A stretch of DNA of 34,576 nucleotides from Planctomycetota bacterium. Its GTDB lineage: Bacteria; Planctomycetota; UBA1135; UBA2386. The notes under the pieces are model-generated. The model did no database searches, was not told the origin of the DNA, and saw nothing but the letters and a program-made list of their open reading frames with translations. The stretch is from assembly GCA_016794485.1 (NCBI GenBank), contig JAEUHV010000517.1:1-34576 (forward strand). The letters run 5' to 3'. Shown piece after piece: positions 17,672 through 25,566 of the stretch (positions are counted from its first letter, which is position 1; each line of letters begins with the position of its first letter). A program made the translations under genes and the position numbers.

Positions 17672-18337
17672 TCAGCGCGCGCGTTCGCCGACGAACACGA
17701 CGTTGCGGGCCACGGTGAGTGCCCGCACGTCGGGGAACACCGCCCGCAGCGTCGCTTCCAGCGTGTCGACTTCGGCGTCGACCACGCGCGGGTCGGCGAC
17801 GACGTTGAACAGCAGCAGGCCGCCGGGCGCCGTGCGTTCGTGCAGCGCCTGCACGAACGGCGCGGTCCGCAGCGGGGCCGGCACCTTCGCGTCCTGGAAC
17901 ACGTCGACCACGACCAGGTCGAACCGGCGGGCGTCGCGCACCACGAACCTGGCGGCGTCGTCGACCACGACGTCGAGATCGTTCCAGCGATCGAGGCCGA
18001 AGTGGGTGCGGGCCAGGCGCACGACCTCGGGGTCGAGTTCGACCGCGACGATCGGGGCGGTGATGCCGTGCGTCCGCCGCAGCAGGTGCACGATCGAACC
18101 CGCACCGAGGCCGAGCACGAGCACGCTGCGCGGCGCCCGGCGACGAACGTCGACCTGCTGCAGGGCTGCGGCGAGCACCGTGTGCAACGTGCCGAACGAG
18201 TAGTTCACCGACGGCGCGTCGAGCCGCAGCTTGCCGCGCCACAGCATCGCGCGCACGACGGGCAGGTCGGGCGAGCGCGAGCGCCCGAGTTCGACCTTCT
18301 GGAACAGGCTGCGGAGGATCTGCAGGAAGCGCGGCAT
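17672..18337 (-). CDS. Spermidine-synthase-like SAM-fold protein
   Basis: A 221-residue Rossmann-fold protein of the spermidine synthase/methyltransferase superfamily. Visible motifs are the nucleotide loop VLVLGLGAGSIVHLLRRTHG, the acidic end of strand 2 in VAVELDPEVVRLAR, the loop DDAARFVV and the catalytic-loop region LVVVDVFQDAKVP. Polyamine synthases normally carry a Asp-Ser-x-Asp-type loop there, and this one differs, so the substrate is uncertain. It lies 14 bases after the ECF sigma factor gene on the same strand and is likely co-transcribed with it. Its stop is 9 bases from the convergent secreted-protein gene. Confidence 0.8.
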   Translation of the reverse strand: MPRFLQILRSLFQKVELGRSRSPDLPVVRAMLWRGKLRLDAPSVNYSFGTLHTVLAAALQQVDVRRRAPRSVLVLGLGAGSIVHLLRRTHGITAPIVAVELDPEVVRLARTHFGLDRWNDLDVVVDDAARFVVRDARRFDLVVVDVFQDAKVPAPLRTAPFVQALHERTAPGGLLLFNVVADPRVVDAEVDTLEATLRAVFPDVRALTVARNVVFVGERAR

Positions 18338-18351
18338 CGCCGCAGCCGACT

Positions 18352-18873
18352 CTACCGGCCCGAGCCGGTCGCGCGCAGCAACGCCTGCAGCCGCTGCAGG
18401 GCACGCTTCAACCGGGTGCGCACGGTCTCGACGGGAACGTCGAGTTGCTCGGCGATGCGGGTCGGCAGCAGGTCGTCGAAGAAGCGCAGTTGCACGACGG
18501 TGCGGTAGTCGGCGGGCAACTGGTCGACGGCGCGCCGCAGCCGTTCAGCCTGGTCGGGGTCGAGCGTCGCCGCGTCGGGGTCGAGGCACAGCCCGCGCGC
18601 GACGGCCTGCTCGCGCAGCAGGCGGCGCTGCCGGCCGCGCAGGGCCTGCAGCGCGAAGTTGCGGACCACGGCCGCGAGCCAGCCGCGCGACAGGCCGTCG
18701 AGCCAGCCGGTCCCCTGGCCCTGCGCGACCGCGGCCAGCCAGGTGTCCTGCGCGGCGTCGTCCGCGGCCTGCGGATCGCGCAGCAGACGGCGCGCCAGCG
18801 ACCGCACGAAGTGGTCGTCGGCCGGGAATCCGGCGGGGTCGGTCGGGGTGGGAGTGGGCTCGGGCAAGGACAC
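18352..18873 (-). CDS. ECF-type RNA polymerase sigma factor (second)
   Basis: A 173-residue sigma factor with region 2 (RRLLRDPQAADDAAQDTWLA and VVRNFALQALRGRQRR) and region 4 (LPADYRTVVQLRFFDDLLPT, then RIAEQLDVPVETVRTRLKRA). The start is taken as the GTG at 18873; there is no strong ribosome binding site and no better in-frame start nearby. It is upstream of the spermidine-synthase-like gene with a 14-base gap and divergent from the MotA/TolQ/ExbB-like gene. No kinase or anti-sigma gene is adjacent, unlike the first sigma factor here. Confidence 0.88.
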   Translation of the reverse strand: MSLPEPTPTPTDPAGFPADDHFVRSLARRLLRDPQAADDAAQDTWLAAVAQGQGTGWLDGLSRGWLAAVVRNFALQALRGRQRRLLREQAVARGLCLDPDAATLDPDQAERLRRAVDQLPADYRTVVQLRFFDDLLPTRIAEQLDVPVETVRTRLKRALQRLQALLRATGSGR

Positions 18874-18985
18874 CGGGAAGATGCCGCGCGGCCCCGGACC
18901 GGTTCACGCCAGGCGGGAAATCCTGTGCGCGATGAACCGGTTGCCGCCCTTGCGGCATTCCCCAGGCGTCTCCCACGAGGTCCCA

Positions 18986-19663
18986 ATGCCCATCGCCTGC
19001 TTCGCCGCCGCTGCCGTCGTTCCCGTTCCCCGTCCCCCTGCGGACGGTCTCTACGGCCTGTTTCTCGAGTGCGGCGTCGCCGGCCCGGTGTTGCTGTTGC
19101 TCGGCGTCGTCGCGGGTTGGAAAGCCGTGGTGCGTTGGCTCGCCCTGCGGCCGCAGGTGCTGGCGCCCGACGGCCTGCAGCGAGGCCTCGAACAGGCGCT
19201 GCGTTCCGGCCAGATCGCGAACGCGACCACCCTGTCGACCGCGAGCGGCTCGGCGCTCGGGCGGTTGGTCGCCGCCGGGCTCCTGCTCCGCGCCGGCGGA
19301 CTCGACGAGATGCTGGCCAACTGCGAACGCGCGGCGATGCAGCAGGCGATGCTGCGTCAAGCGGGTGCGGCGAGCCTCGCGCGCTTTGGCACCGTGATCC
19401 TGCTGTTCGCCGTGTTCGGCACGGTCACCGGGGTGATGAGTGCGCTCACGGTGCTCGAGTCGATGAAGGAGCCGACCGTGCAACTGACGATGACCGGCAT
19501 CCGCGAGGCGCTCGGCTGCACCGCGATCGGACTCGCCTTGTCGACCTGCTGTTTCCTCGCGTGGTCGCTGCTCGCCAGCCGCGCCGCGGCCGGCCTGCAC
19601 CGCGTGCGCGAGATCGCCGAGGAACTGCTCGCCGAAGCGGCTCGTCCCGATCGTGCGGGCTGA
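18986..19663 (+). CDS. MotA/TolQ/ExbB-family proton channel protein
   Basis: A 225-residue inner-membrane protein with the three-helix layout of the family: one helix near residues 24-48, a cytoplasmic helical stretch rich in Ala and Glu, and two helices near 132-160 (ARFGTVILLFAVFGTVTGVM) and 180-205. The TM2-TM3 pattern with TMTGIREALGCTAIGLALST matches ExbB/TolQ. ExbB/TolQ work with an ExbD/TolR partner to drive outer-membrane processes with the proton gradient, but no partner gene is adjacent. The ATG at 18986 is chosen because GAGG lies seven bases upstream; an in-frame ATG at 18932 is possible. The next gene is convergent with an 8-base gap. Confidence 0.82.
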   Translation: MPIACFAAAAVVPVPRPPADGLYGLFLECGVAGPVLLLLGVVAGWKAVVRWLALRPQVLAPDGLQRGLEQALRSGQIANATTLSTASGSALGRLVAAGLLLRAGGLDEMLANCERAAMQQAMLRQAGAASLARFGTVILLFAVFGTVTGVMSALTVLESMKEPTVQLTMTGIREALGCTAIGLALSTCCFLAWSLLASRAAAGLHRVREIAEELLAEAARPDRAG

Positions 19664-19671
19664 TCGACGGA

Positions 19672-20028
19672 TCAGTGTTTGGCGTGCAGGGCCTTGTCGG
19701 TCGCGTCGATGAGCGGCGCGTCTTCGGGCACGGCACGGATGCGGCGCGCGATCACCGCGAGTTCTTCCTTCGTCGCGACGCGGCTGGTGCGCGCGATCAC
19801 GCGGTCGTCGTCGCCCTTCAAGGCGAGGAAGCAGCCGCCGTCGTAGGACAGGAACGGCGTCAGGCGCTGCACGTCCTGCATCGCGCGCCGCGCGGTGTTC
19901 ACGTCGAGTTCCACCTGCTCGCGCCGGGCGCAGCTGACGCCGCGCAACAACACGTCGTCGTCCTTGCTGCAGAGCTGGAAGTGGAACTTGCCGCGACCAT
20001 CGAGAACGAGTTCGAAACGAGCGCTCAT
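19672..20028 (-). CDS. YegP/DUF1508-type protein (UPF0339)
   Basis: A 118-residue small protein with two repeats of the UPF0339 fold. The first is KFHFQLCSKDDDVLLRGVSC followed by REQVELDVNTARR. The second, more degenerate, is GCFLALKGDDDRVIARTSRV followed by KEELAVIARRIR. The start at 20028 is firmly set by AGGAGA seven bases upstream. The function of the family is not known; members are small and often stress-related or of unknown role. It is convergent with the MotA/TolQ/ExbB-like gene and divergent from the large synthetase gene. Confidence 0.8.
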   Translation of the reverse strand: MSARFELVLDGRGKFHFQLCSKDDDVLLRGVSCARREQVELDVNTARRAMQDVQRLTPFLSYDGGCFLALKGDDDRVIARTSRVATKEELAVIARRIRAVPEDAPLIDATDKALHAKH

Positions 20029-20385
20029 GGGGATCTCCTGGCTGGCTGCTGTTGCCAAGCCTGACGATGCGGTTACGGGGCGTGTTCCGTCTCTGCGCAC
20101 AATTCTCCACCGTGGGTGGGAAGTGCGGCCCGAGGGGCGGGGGTGATTGCTCGCATGCTGCGCGGGCGGTTCCCGGGTTCGCACGGGGACTTGCGATGTG
20201 CAGCTGGGGCCGCGCGCGGCCGGCGATTCCGGTTTCGTGGACGCGTGTGCACGCGGAAATGCGACATCCGCGCGCGGCCGCGGCGGCCGGCCTCCGGCGC
20301 AACCAGCTTGCCGACGGCGCGAGCGACGGAGCACAGAACGCAAGCGATGCTGGCGAGGGCGCGTTCGCGACCGCATCCTGACTGC
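20029..20385. other. Intergenic region between divergent genes
   Basis: About 357 bases separate the start of the YegP-like gene (- strand) from the start of the large synthetase (+ strand). It must hold the promoters of both. It contains a perfect 14-base palindrome (GGCCGCGCGCGGCC, near 20208-20221) that may be only a product of high GC. No convincing -35/-10 pair, RNA gene or small reading frame is visible. The synthetase reading frame is open through most of it, so an earlier start such as the ATG at 20347 cannot be excluded. Confidence 0.5.
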
Positions 20386-23300
20386 ATGCTGTTGACGGAT
20401 CTCCTGGCGCGCGCGGTCGATCGGTTCGCGGAGCACGCGGCCGTCGACATCCCGCCGGGGCCCGGTCGACCGACGCGCACCGTGCTGACGTTCGCGCGGC
20501 TGTCGGCGATGGCGGATGCCGTCGCGGGAGATCTCGCGCCATTCGTGCACGGCGAAGCGATGGTGCTGGTGCTGTTGCCGCGCACGAGCCCCTGGCTGGT
20601 TGCGGCCCAGATCGGCGTGCTGCGGGCCGGGGCTGCGTTCGTCTGCGTCGATCCGTCGCACCCGGATGCGCACATCGCCCATGTCGCCCACGATGCCGGG
20701 CCCAGAGCGGTGCTCACCGACGCGGTCGGTCTGCCGCGGGTGCGCGGCCTCGGTGCAGCGGTGCTCGAACTGCCCACGGGTGGAGCCCGGCGGACCGCAG
20801 CGGCACCGCACCCACGGCCGCCATGGCAGGTGCCGACGACCCTCGCCTACGCGATCTACACCTCGGGAACGACCGGCAAGCCGAAGGGCGTGTTGCTCGA
20901 ACACGCCGGCGTCGTGAACCTGATCACGCGCGGCGTGCAACGCTTCGGGCTCGGCCCTGGCGATCGGGTCGCGCAGGGCAGTTCGGCCGCCTACGACTCG
21001 TCGATCGAGGAGTCGTGGCTGCCGCTCGCGAGCGGTGCCACGCTCGTCGTGCTCGACGACGCGACCGTGCGCGCCGGACCCGACCTCGCGCCCTGGCTGC
21101 GCCGCGAGCGCATCACCGTGTTCTGTCCGCCGCCGACGTTGTTGCGCGCGATGGACGTGCGCTCGCCGCGCGACGAGCTGCCCGACTTGCGGTTGTGCTA
21201 CGTGGGTGGCGAAGCGCTGCCGCAGGACCTCGCCGATCTGTGGGGTGCCGCGCTGTGGCTCGAGAACGGCTATGGGCCGACCGAGTGCACCGTCACCGTC
21301 GTGCGTGGCCGCGTGCACCCGGGCCGTCCGGTCGGTATCGGGCAGCCGGTGGAACCGCACGTCGCGTGGCTGCTCGACGAAGACCTGCAGCCCGTGCGCG
21401 ACGGCGAGGTCGGCGAACTCTGCCTCGCGGGCCCCGGGCTGGCACGCGGCTACCTCGGCTTGCCGGACCTCACGCAGCAGCGCTTTCCGGTGTTGCCCGG
21501 CATCGGTCGCGTCTATCGCACCGGCGATCTCGCCCGGCGCGGCCCCGACGGCGAGCTCACGTGCCTCGGACGCATCGACAGCCAGGTGAAGGTGCGCGGC
21601 CATCGCATCGAACTGGAAGCGATCGAGAGCGTGCTGGCCCGCTGCGACGGGATCCGCGAGGCCGCGTGCCGCACGCAGGACGAGGGCGGACAGAACGTGC
21701 TCGTCGCCCACGTCGTTCCGGCCGTGCCGGGGCCGATCGATGCGGTGGCACTGGCGGCGTCCGTGCGCGCGGTGTTGCCCGAGGTGATGGTGCCGACGCG
21801 GTTCGGAACGTTGGCGACGCTGCCGCGCACGATCGGCGGCAAGGTCGACCGCAAGGCGTTGCCGATCCTGGCTCCGACGGCTGTGGCCGCTGCCGGTGCC
21901 GTGGCGTGGCAGCCGACGACCGGACGCGAGCAACGGTTGCGCGCCCGTTGGGCGCAGGTGCTGCAGCTGCCCGAAACGGCGATCGGCGAGTCCGACGACT
22001 TCTTCGCGCTCGGCGGCAACTCACTGCGCGCGGCGATGCTGGTGTCGGCCCTGCGCCGTCTTGGCGACGACTCGGCGATCGCGGTGCGCGACCTCTACGA
22101 GTGCCCGACGTTCGCGGCGTTCGCGGCGCGGGTCGCGGCGAACACGGCCGGGCAGGCGACCGCAACCACCGCGGGCACCGGCGAGACGGCGCGCGGGCCA
22201 GCGTCCCGAGCGGAGGCGGTCGGAGCAGCGCGGCCGCGGCCGTTCTTGTTCACGCTCGTGCAGATCGGCTACCTGCTGGCCCTGCTCGCCGCCGCTTCGG
22301 CGGTCGCGTGGGCCGCAGGCTTCGTGCTGCTGCCGTGGGCGTTCACCAGCTTCCGGCTCGAACTGCTCGTGCTGCTGTTGCCGTGGTTCGCGGCCCTTGG
22401 CCTGTGTGCCTACACGCTCGCGACGGCGTGGCTCGCAGTGGCGGCGAAGGAACTGCTCATCGGCCGCTACCAGGCCGGTCGCTGGCCCGCGTTCTCGGGG
22501 TTCCATGCGCGCCATTGGCTGGTCGTCCGGTTCGTGCGCCTCGTGCCGTGGTCGTTGCTCGAAGGCACCGAGGCGAAGAACGTCGTGTTGCGCATGCTCG
22601 GCGCGCGCATCGGCCAGCGTGTGCACGTGCACAAGGGCGTCGACCTGCTGTGCGGTGGGTTCGACCTGCTCGAACTCGGCGACGACGTCACGCTGCAGCG
22701 TGAAGTCGATCTCGGGCTGTGCGTGCTCGACCGCGGCGAACTGGTGCTCGGCGCCGTGCGCATCGGTGCGGGCGCAACGTTGGCGACGCGGGCCGGCACC
22801 GCCGGCGACGTCGAGATCGGGGCGGGCGCAGTCGTCGCGCCGCTGGCGTTCGTCGACGCGGGTGCCCGGGTACCGGCCGGTGAACGTTGGCACGGCGTGC
22901 CGGCGCGACCGGGCGGCGCAGCACCGCAGCCGGCCGTGGTCGACGTCGTCGGCGCCGAACTGCCGCCGTGGTGGTACACGGTGCTGCTGTTGTCGGCACG
23001 CGTACTGTGGGCGCCGCTGGTCGCGGCTCCGTTCACCCTGGTGCTCTGGTCGGTCGCAGCCGCCGCCGGTGTCGACGGCCGGGCACTCGTGCTGTGGTTG
23101 TGCGGCGAGGGACCCTGGTCCCATCCCGGCTGGGTGGTCGCGACGGTGGTGTTGGCCGTCGTCGGCCTGCCGGTCGCGCTCGTCGCACAGGCGCTGGCGC
23201 TGCGCTGGTCGCCGCGCATCCCGGCCGGCACGCACGCACGCTGGTCGTGGCTGCACCTCCAGCAGCAGGTGCGCACCGAACTGCTCGAATCGGCCGGCAC

Positions 23301-25461
23301 GTGGCTGTCGGGCACGTTGTTCTGGCCGGCGTGGCTGCGGCTCGCCGGCATGCGCATCGGCCGCGACGTCGAGATCAGCACGATCCTCGACGTGTTGCCC
23401 GAACACACGACCGTGGGCGGCGGCTCGTTCCTCGCCGACGGCGTCTACCTCGGTGTGCCGTGGCAACACGGGGGCGCCGTCACGGTCGCGCCGACCACAC
23501 TCGGCGAACGCACCTTCGTCGGCAACCACGTGGTGGTCGCCGCCGGCGAACGGCTGCCCGACGACCTGCTGCTCGGCATCGCCACGATCGGCGACGCGCG
23601 CACGATGACCGCGAACACGGCCTGGTTCGGCCTGCCGGCGTTCGCGCTGCCGCGCCGCGAAGTGGTCGCGGTAGACCGCCGGCTCACGCACGAACCGGGC
23701 CCGCTGCGGTTCGCGAATCGTGTGTTCTGGGAAGCGCTGCGCGTCCTGCTGCCGGCCCTGCCGGTGCTGCTCGCGTTGTGGTGGTTCGACGTGGTCGGGG
23801 GCGCCGCGGCGACGTTCGCGCAGGGCGCGCTGCGCGCTGCCGCGGCGACGTTCGGCGTGGCTGCCGCGCTCGCCGGCACCGTGCTGGTGCTCAAGTGGCT
23901 GCTGCTCGGGCGCGTGCGGCCTGGGCAACACGGACTGTGGTCGTGCTGGGCCAGCCGGTGGGACTTCCACTACGTGCTGTGGCAGCGTTACGGCCGCGGG
24001 CTGCTGCAGCAGATCGAGGGAACCCTGTTGCTGCCGTGGTTCCTGCGGGCGATGGGCATGCGCATCGGCCGCTGCTGCCTGCTCGGCGACGGCTTCGCGC
24101 AGGTCGTCGATCCCGACATGATCGCGATCGGCGACGGCGCCACCGTGCACGCGTTGTTCCAGGCGCACAGCTTCGAAGACCGCGTGCTGAAGATCGCGCC
24201 GGTGCAGATCGGGTCCGGGGCCACCGTCGGTCGCGGTGCGGTCGTGTTGTACGGGGCCGACATCGGCGACCGCGCGCACGTGCTGCCGCACAGCGTCGTG
24301 ATGAAGAACGAACTGCTGCGTGGCGATCGCGACCACGCCGGCGCGCCGACTCGCGAGGTCGCGGTGGCGCCGCCGGCGAACACGTCGCTGCCGACGGAGC
24401 GCACGGTCGAATGCGGGCGCGTCGACGCGTTCGATGTGCTGCGCGGCCTCGCCGTGCTCGGCATGGTGTTCCTGCATCTCCTGCCCGAACCCGACGACGC
24501 CGCGCACGGCGGTGTGGTCGCGTTCCTGCTCGGCCTGCTCGACGGCGTGCCGGCGGCGACGTTCCTGTTGCTGGCCGGTGTGGCGTGGGGGATCGGGCCA
24601 TCGCCGTCGTCCCGCTACGTGCTGCGGCGCGCTGCGGCCTTGGTAGCGGTCGGCGTGCCGTTCTGGCTCGCGTGCTGGCCGAACGACGTGCTGGTGCCGA
24701 TGGCGGCGTGCCTCTTGTGCGTGGCGCCACTGTTGCGGCTCGGCCGTGGGGCGCTCGTCGCCGCATTGGTCGCAGTGCTGGTGTCGACGCCGTGCATGCA
24801 CGCGGCGTGGGGCGAGACCTTCGCCGCCGACCTGCGTGACGACGGCACGCACGCCGCGAACCATGCCTTCGGCCTCGCGACGCTGCGTTGGTACTGCGCG
24901 AACGGGGCCTATCCGCTGCTGCCTTGGCTGGCCTTGCCCGTGTTGGGTGCGTTGCTGGCGCGGTCGGCCCACGGCGACCCGTCGCGCTGGCGCCGCATCG
25001 CGTGGCTGGCGCTGCCGCTGCCGCTGGTGGCGTGCGGCCTCGACGCGCTCGCGCACGCCGAAGTCGAGGGGCTCGGCGACCTCGCGGCCCATCTGCAGGT
25101 GGAATGGCAGCCGACGACGCTGGTGTTCCTGCTGCGCAACGGCGGGGCTGCGGTACTGCTGCTCGCCGGGATCGCGTTCGTGGCGGCGCGCCGGGGCCTG
25201 TGGTCGGCGACGGCGCCGCTCGCGGCGATCGGGCGCATGTCGCTGACGCACTACCTGCTGCACACCGTGGTCCTCTACGGCGCGCTGCGCCTCGAGTGGC
25301 CCGCCGAGGATTGGCCGATCGGCGTGGGGCTGGCCGCGTTCGCCGGCTACGTCGCCTTCGCGTGGCTCGCAAGCCCTTGGTGGCTGCGCCGCGCGGGTAG
25401 GGGCCCGTGGGAGGCCGCGCTCAACGCGGCTTCGGGGTCGCGCGGTCGAGCTGCTGCCTGA
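20386..25461 (+). CDS. Pls/PosA-type single-module peptide synthetase fused to a membrane acyltransferase-like domain
   Basis: A 1691-residue protein. Domains in order: an adenylation domain (about 1-500) with AIYTSGTTGKPKGV near 156-169, ENGYGPTECTVTVV and the A10 Lys486 in GGKVDRKALP; a carrier domain with DDFFALGGNSL, Ser546 being the phosphopantetheine site; a membrane region from about 620 with three tandem hexapeptide (left-handed beta-helix) domains at about 739-840, 988-1085 and 1224-1325, each opening with GARIG or GMRIG. This is the layout of Pls (epsilon-poly-L-lysine synthetase) and related enzymes, which link amino acids without a condensation domain. An additional multi-helix domain (about 1345-1691) starts with RVDAFDVLRGLAVLGMVFLH and ends with IGRMSLTHYLLHTVVL, like DUF418/HGSNAT acyltransferases. 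The start ATG at 20386 lacks a clear ribosome binding site. The product is unknown; a poly- or conjugated amino acid is an inference. Confidence 0.85.
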   Translation: MLLTDLLARAVDRFAEHAAVDIPPGPGRPTRTVLTFARLSAMADAVAGDLAPFVHGEAMVLVLLPRTSPWLVAAQIGVLRAGAAFVCVDPSHPDAHIAHVAHDAGPRAVLTDAVGLPRVRGLGAAVLELPTGGARRTAAAPHPRPPWQVPTTLAYAIYTSGTTGKPKGVLLEHAGVVNLITRGVQRFGLGPGDRVAQGSSAAYDSSIEESWLPLASGATLVVLDDATVRAGPDLAPWLRRERITVFCPPPTLLRAMDVRSPRDELPDLRLCYVGGEALPQDLADLWGAALWLENGYGPTECTVTVVRGRVHPGRPVGIGQPVEPHVAWLLDEDLQPVRDGEVGELCLAGPGLARGYLGLPDLTQQRFPVLPGIGRVYRTGDLARRGPDGELTCLGRIDSQVKVRGHRIELEAIESVLARCDGIREAACRTQDEGGQNVLVAHVVPAVPGPIDAVALAASVRAVLPEVMVPTRFGTLATLPRTIGGKVDRKALPILAPTAVAAAGAVAWQPTTGREQRLRARWAQVLQLPETAIGESDDFFALGGNSLRAAMLVSALRRLGDDSAIAVRDLYECPTFAAFAARVAANTAGQATATTAGTGETARGPASRAEAVGAARPRPFLFTLVQIGYLLALLAAASAVAWAAGFVLLPWAFTSFRLELLVLLLPWFAALGLCAYTLATAWLAVAAKELLIGRYQAGRWPAFSGFHARHWLVVRFVRLVPWSLLEGTEAKNVVLRMLGARIGQRVHVHKGVDLLCGGFDLLELGDDVTLQREVDLGLCVLDRGELVLGAVRIGAGATLATRAGTAGDVEIGAGAVVAPLAFVDAGARVPAGERWHGVPARPGGAAPQPAVVDVVGAELPPWWYTVLLLSARVLWAPLVAAPFTLVLWSVAAAAGVDGRALVLWLCGEGPWSHPGWVVATVVLAVVGLPVALVAQALALRWSPRIPAGTHARWSWLHLQQQVRTELLESAGTWLSGTLFWPAWLRLAGMRIGRDVEISTILDVLPEHTTVGGGSFLADGVYLGVPWQHGGAVTVAPTTLGERTFVGNHVVVAAGERLPDDLLLGIATIGDARTMTANTAWFGLPAFALPRREVVAVDRRLTHEPGPLRFANRVFWEALRVLLPALPVLLALWWFDVVGGAAATFAQGALRAAAATFGVAAALAGTVLVLKWLLLGRVRPGQHGLWSCWASRWDFHYVLWQRYGRGLLQQIEGTLLLPWFLRAMGMRIGRCCLLGDGFAQVVDPDMIAIGDGATVHALFQAHSFEDRVLKIAPVQIGSGATVGRGAVVLYGADIGDRAHVLPHSVVMKNELLRGDRDHAGAPTREVAVAPPANTSLPTERTVECGRVDAFDVLRGLAVLGMVFLHLLPEPDDAAHGGVVAFLLGLLDGVPAATFLLLAGVAWGIGPSPSSRYVLRRAAALVAVGVPFWLACWPNDVLVPMAACLLCVAPLLRLGRGALVAALVAVLVSTPCMHAAWGETFAADLRDDGTHAANHAFGLATLRWYCANGAYPLLPWLALPVLGALLARSAHGDPSRWRRIAWLALPLPLVACGLDALAHAEVEGLGDLAAHLQVEWQPTTLVFLLRNGGAAVLLLAGIAFVAARRGLWSATAPLAAIGRMSLTHYLLHTVVLYGALRLEWPAEDWPIGVGLAAFAGYVAFAWLASPWWLRRAGRGPWEAALNAASGSRGRAAA

Positions 25462-25464
25462 TCC
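25436..25464. repeat. 29-bp direct repeat, left copy
   Basis: A perfect 29-base direct repeat, beginning GGTCGCGCGG and ending GCCTGATCC. This copy covers the last codons and the TGA stop of the large synthetase gene. The second, identical copy is at 26907-26935 in the same orientation. The two copies bracket the AAA_14/DUF4143 gene. A perfect match of this length cannot reasonably be chance, so it marks either a target-site duplication or a recombination (attachment) site. Confidence 0.93.
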
Positions 25465-25509
25465 CAGGACCATGCGGACAAGGCAATCTGGCACCGACGG
25501 AAATAGTCA

Positions 25510-25566
25510 TAGAATCGACACTTGCACTCAATGAGTTCGGATTGTAAATCCGATCTTCAATCTGAA
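25510..25566 (+). promoter_or_regulatory. AT-rich leader with adjacent palindromes
   Basis: The region before the ATPase gene contains a -10-like TAGAAT (25510-25515) and then three palindromes placed side by side: ACTC-AAT-GAGT (25526-25536), TCGGATT-GTA-AATCCGA (25537-25553, perfect 7-bp arms) and TTCA-ATC-TGAA (25556-25566, running into the start codon). They would form hairpins in the mRNA leader or a cluster of operator half-sites. The middle one equals a tRNA-Tyr anticodon arm in shape (5-bp stem, loop TTGTAAA). No good -35 box is visible, so the promoter itself is weakly supported. Confidence 0.5.

Noticed and set aside
20208-20221. Palindrome GGCCGCGCGCGGCC as an operator
   Set aside because: In DNA of this GC content such palindromes arise easily, and nothing else in the region supports a site.
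20386-25461. A normal NRPS with condensation and thioesterase domains
   Set aside because: No HHxxxDG condensation motif or GxSxG thioesterase motif is seen; after the carrier domain the protein is membrane segments and hexapeptide repeats, as in Pls.
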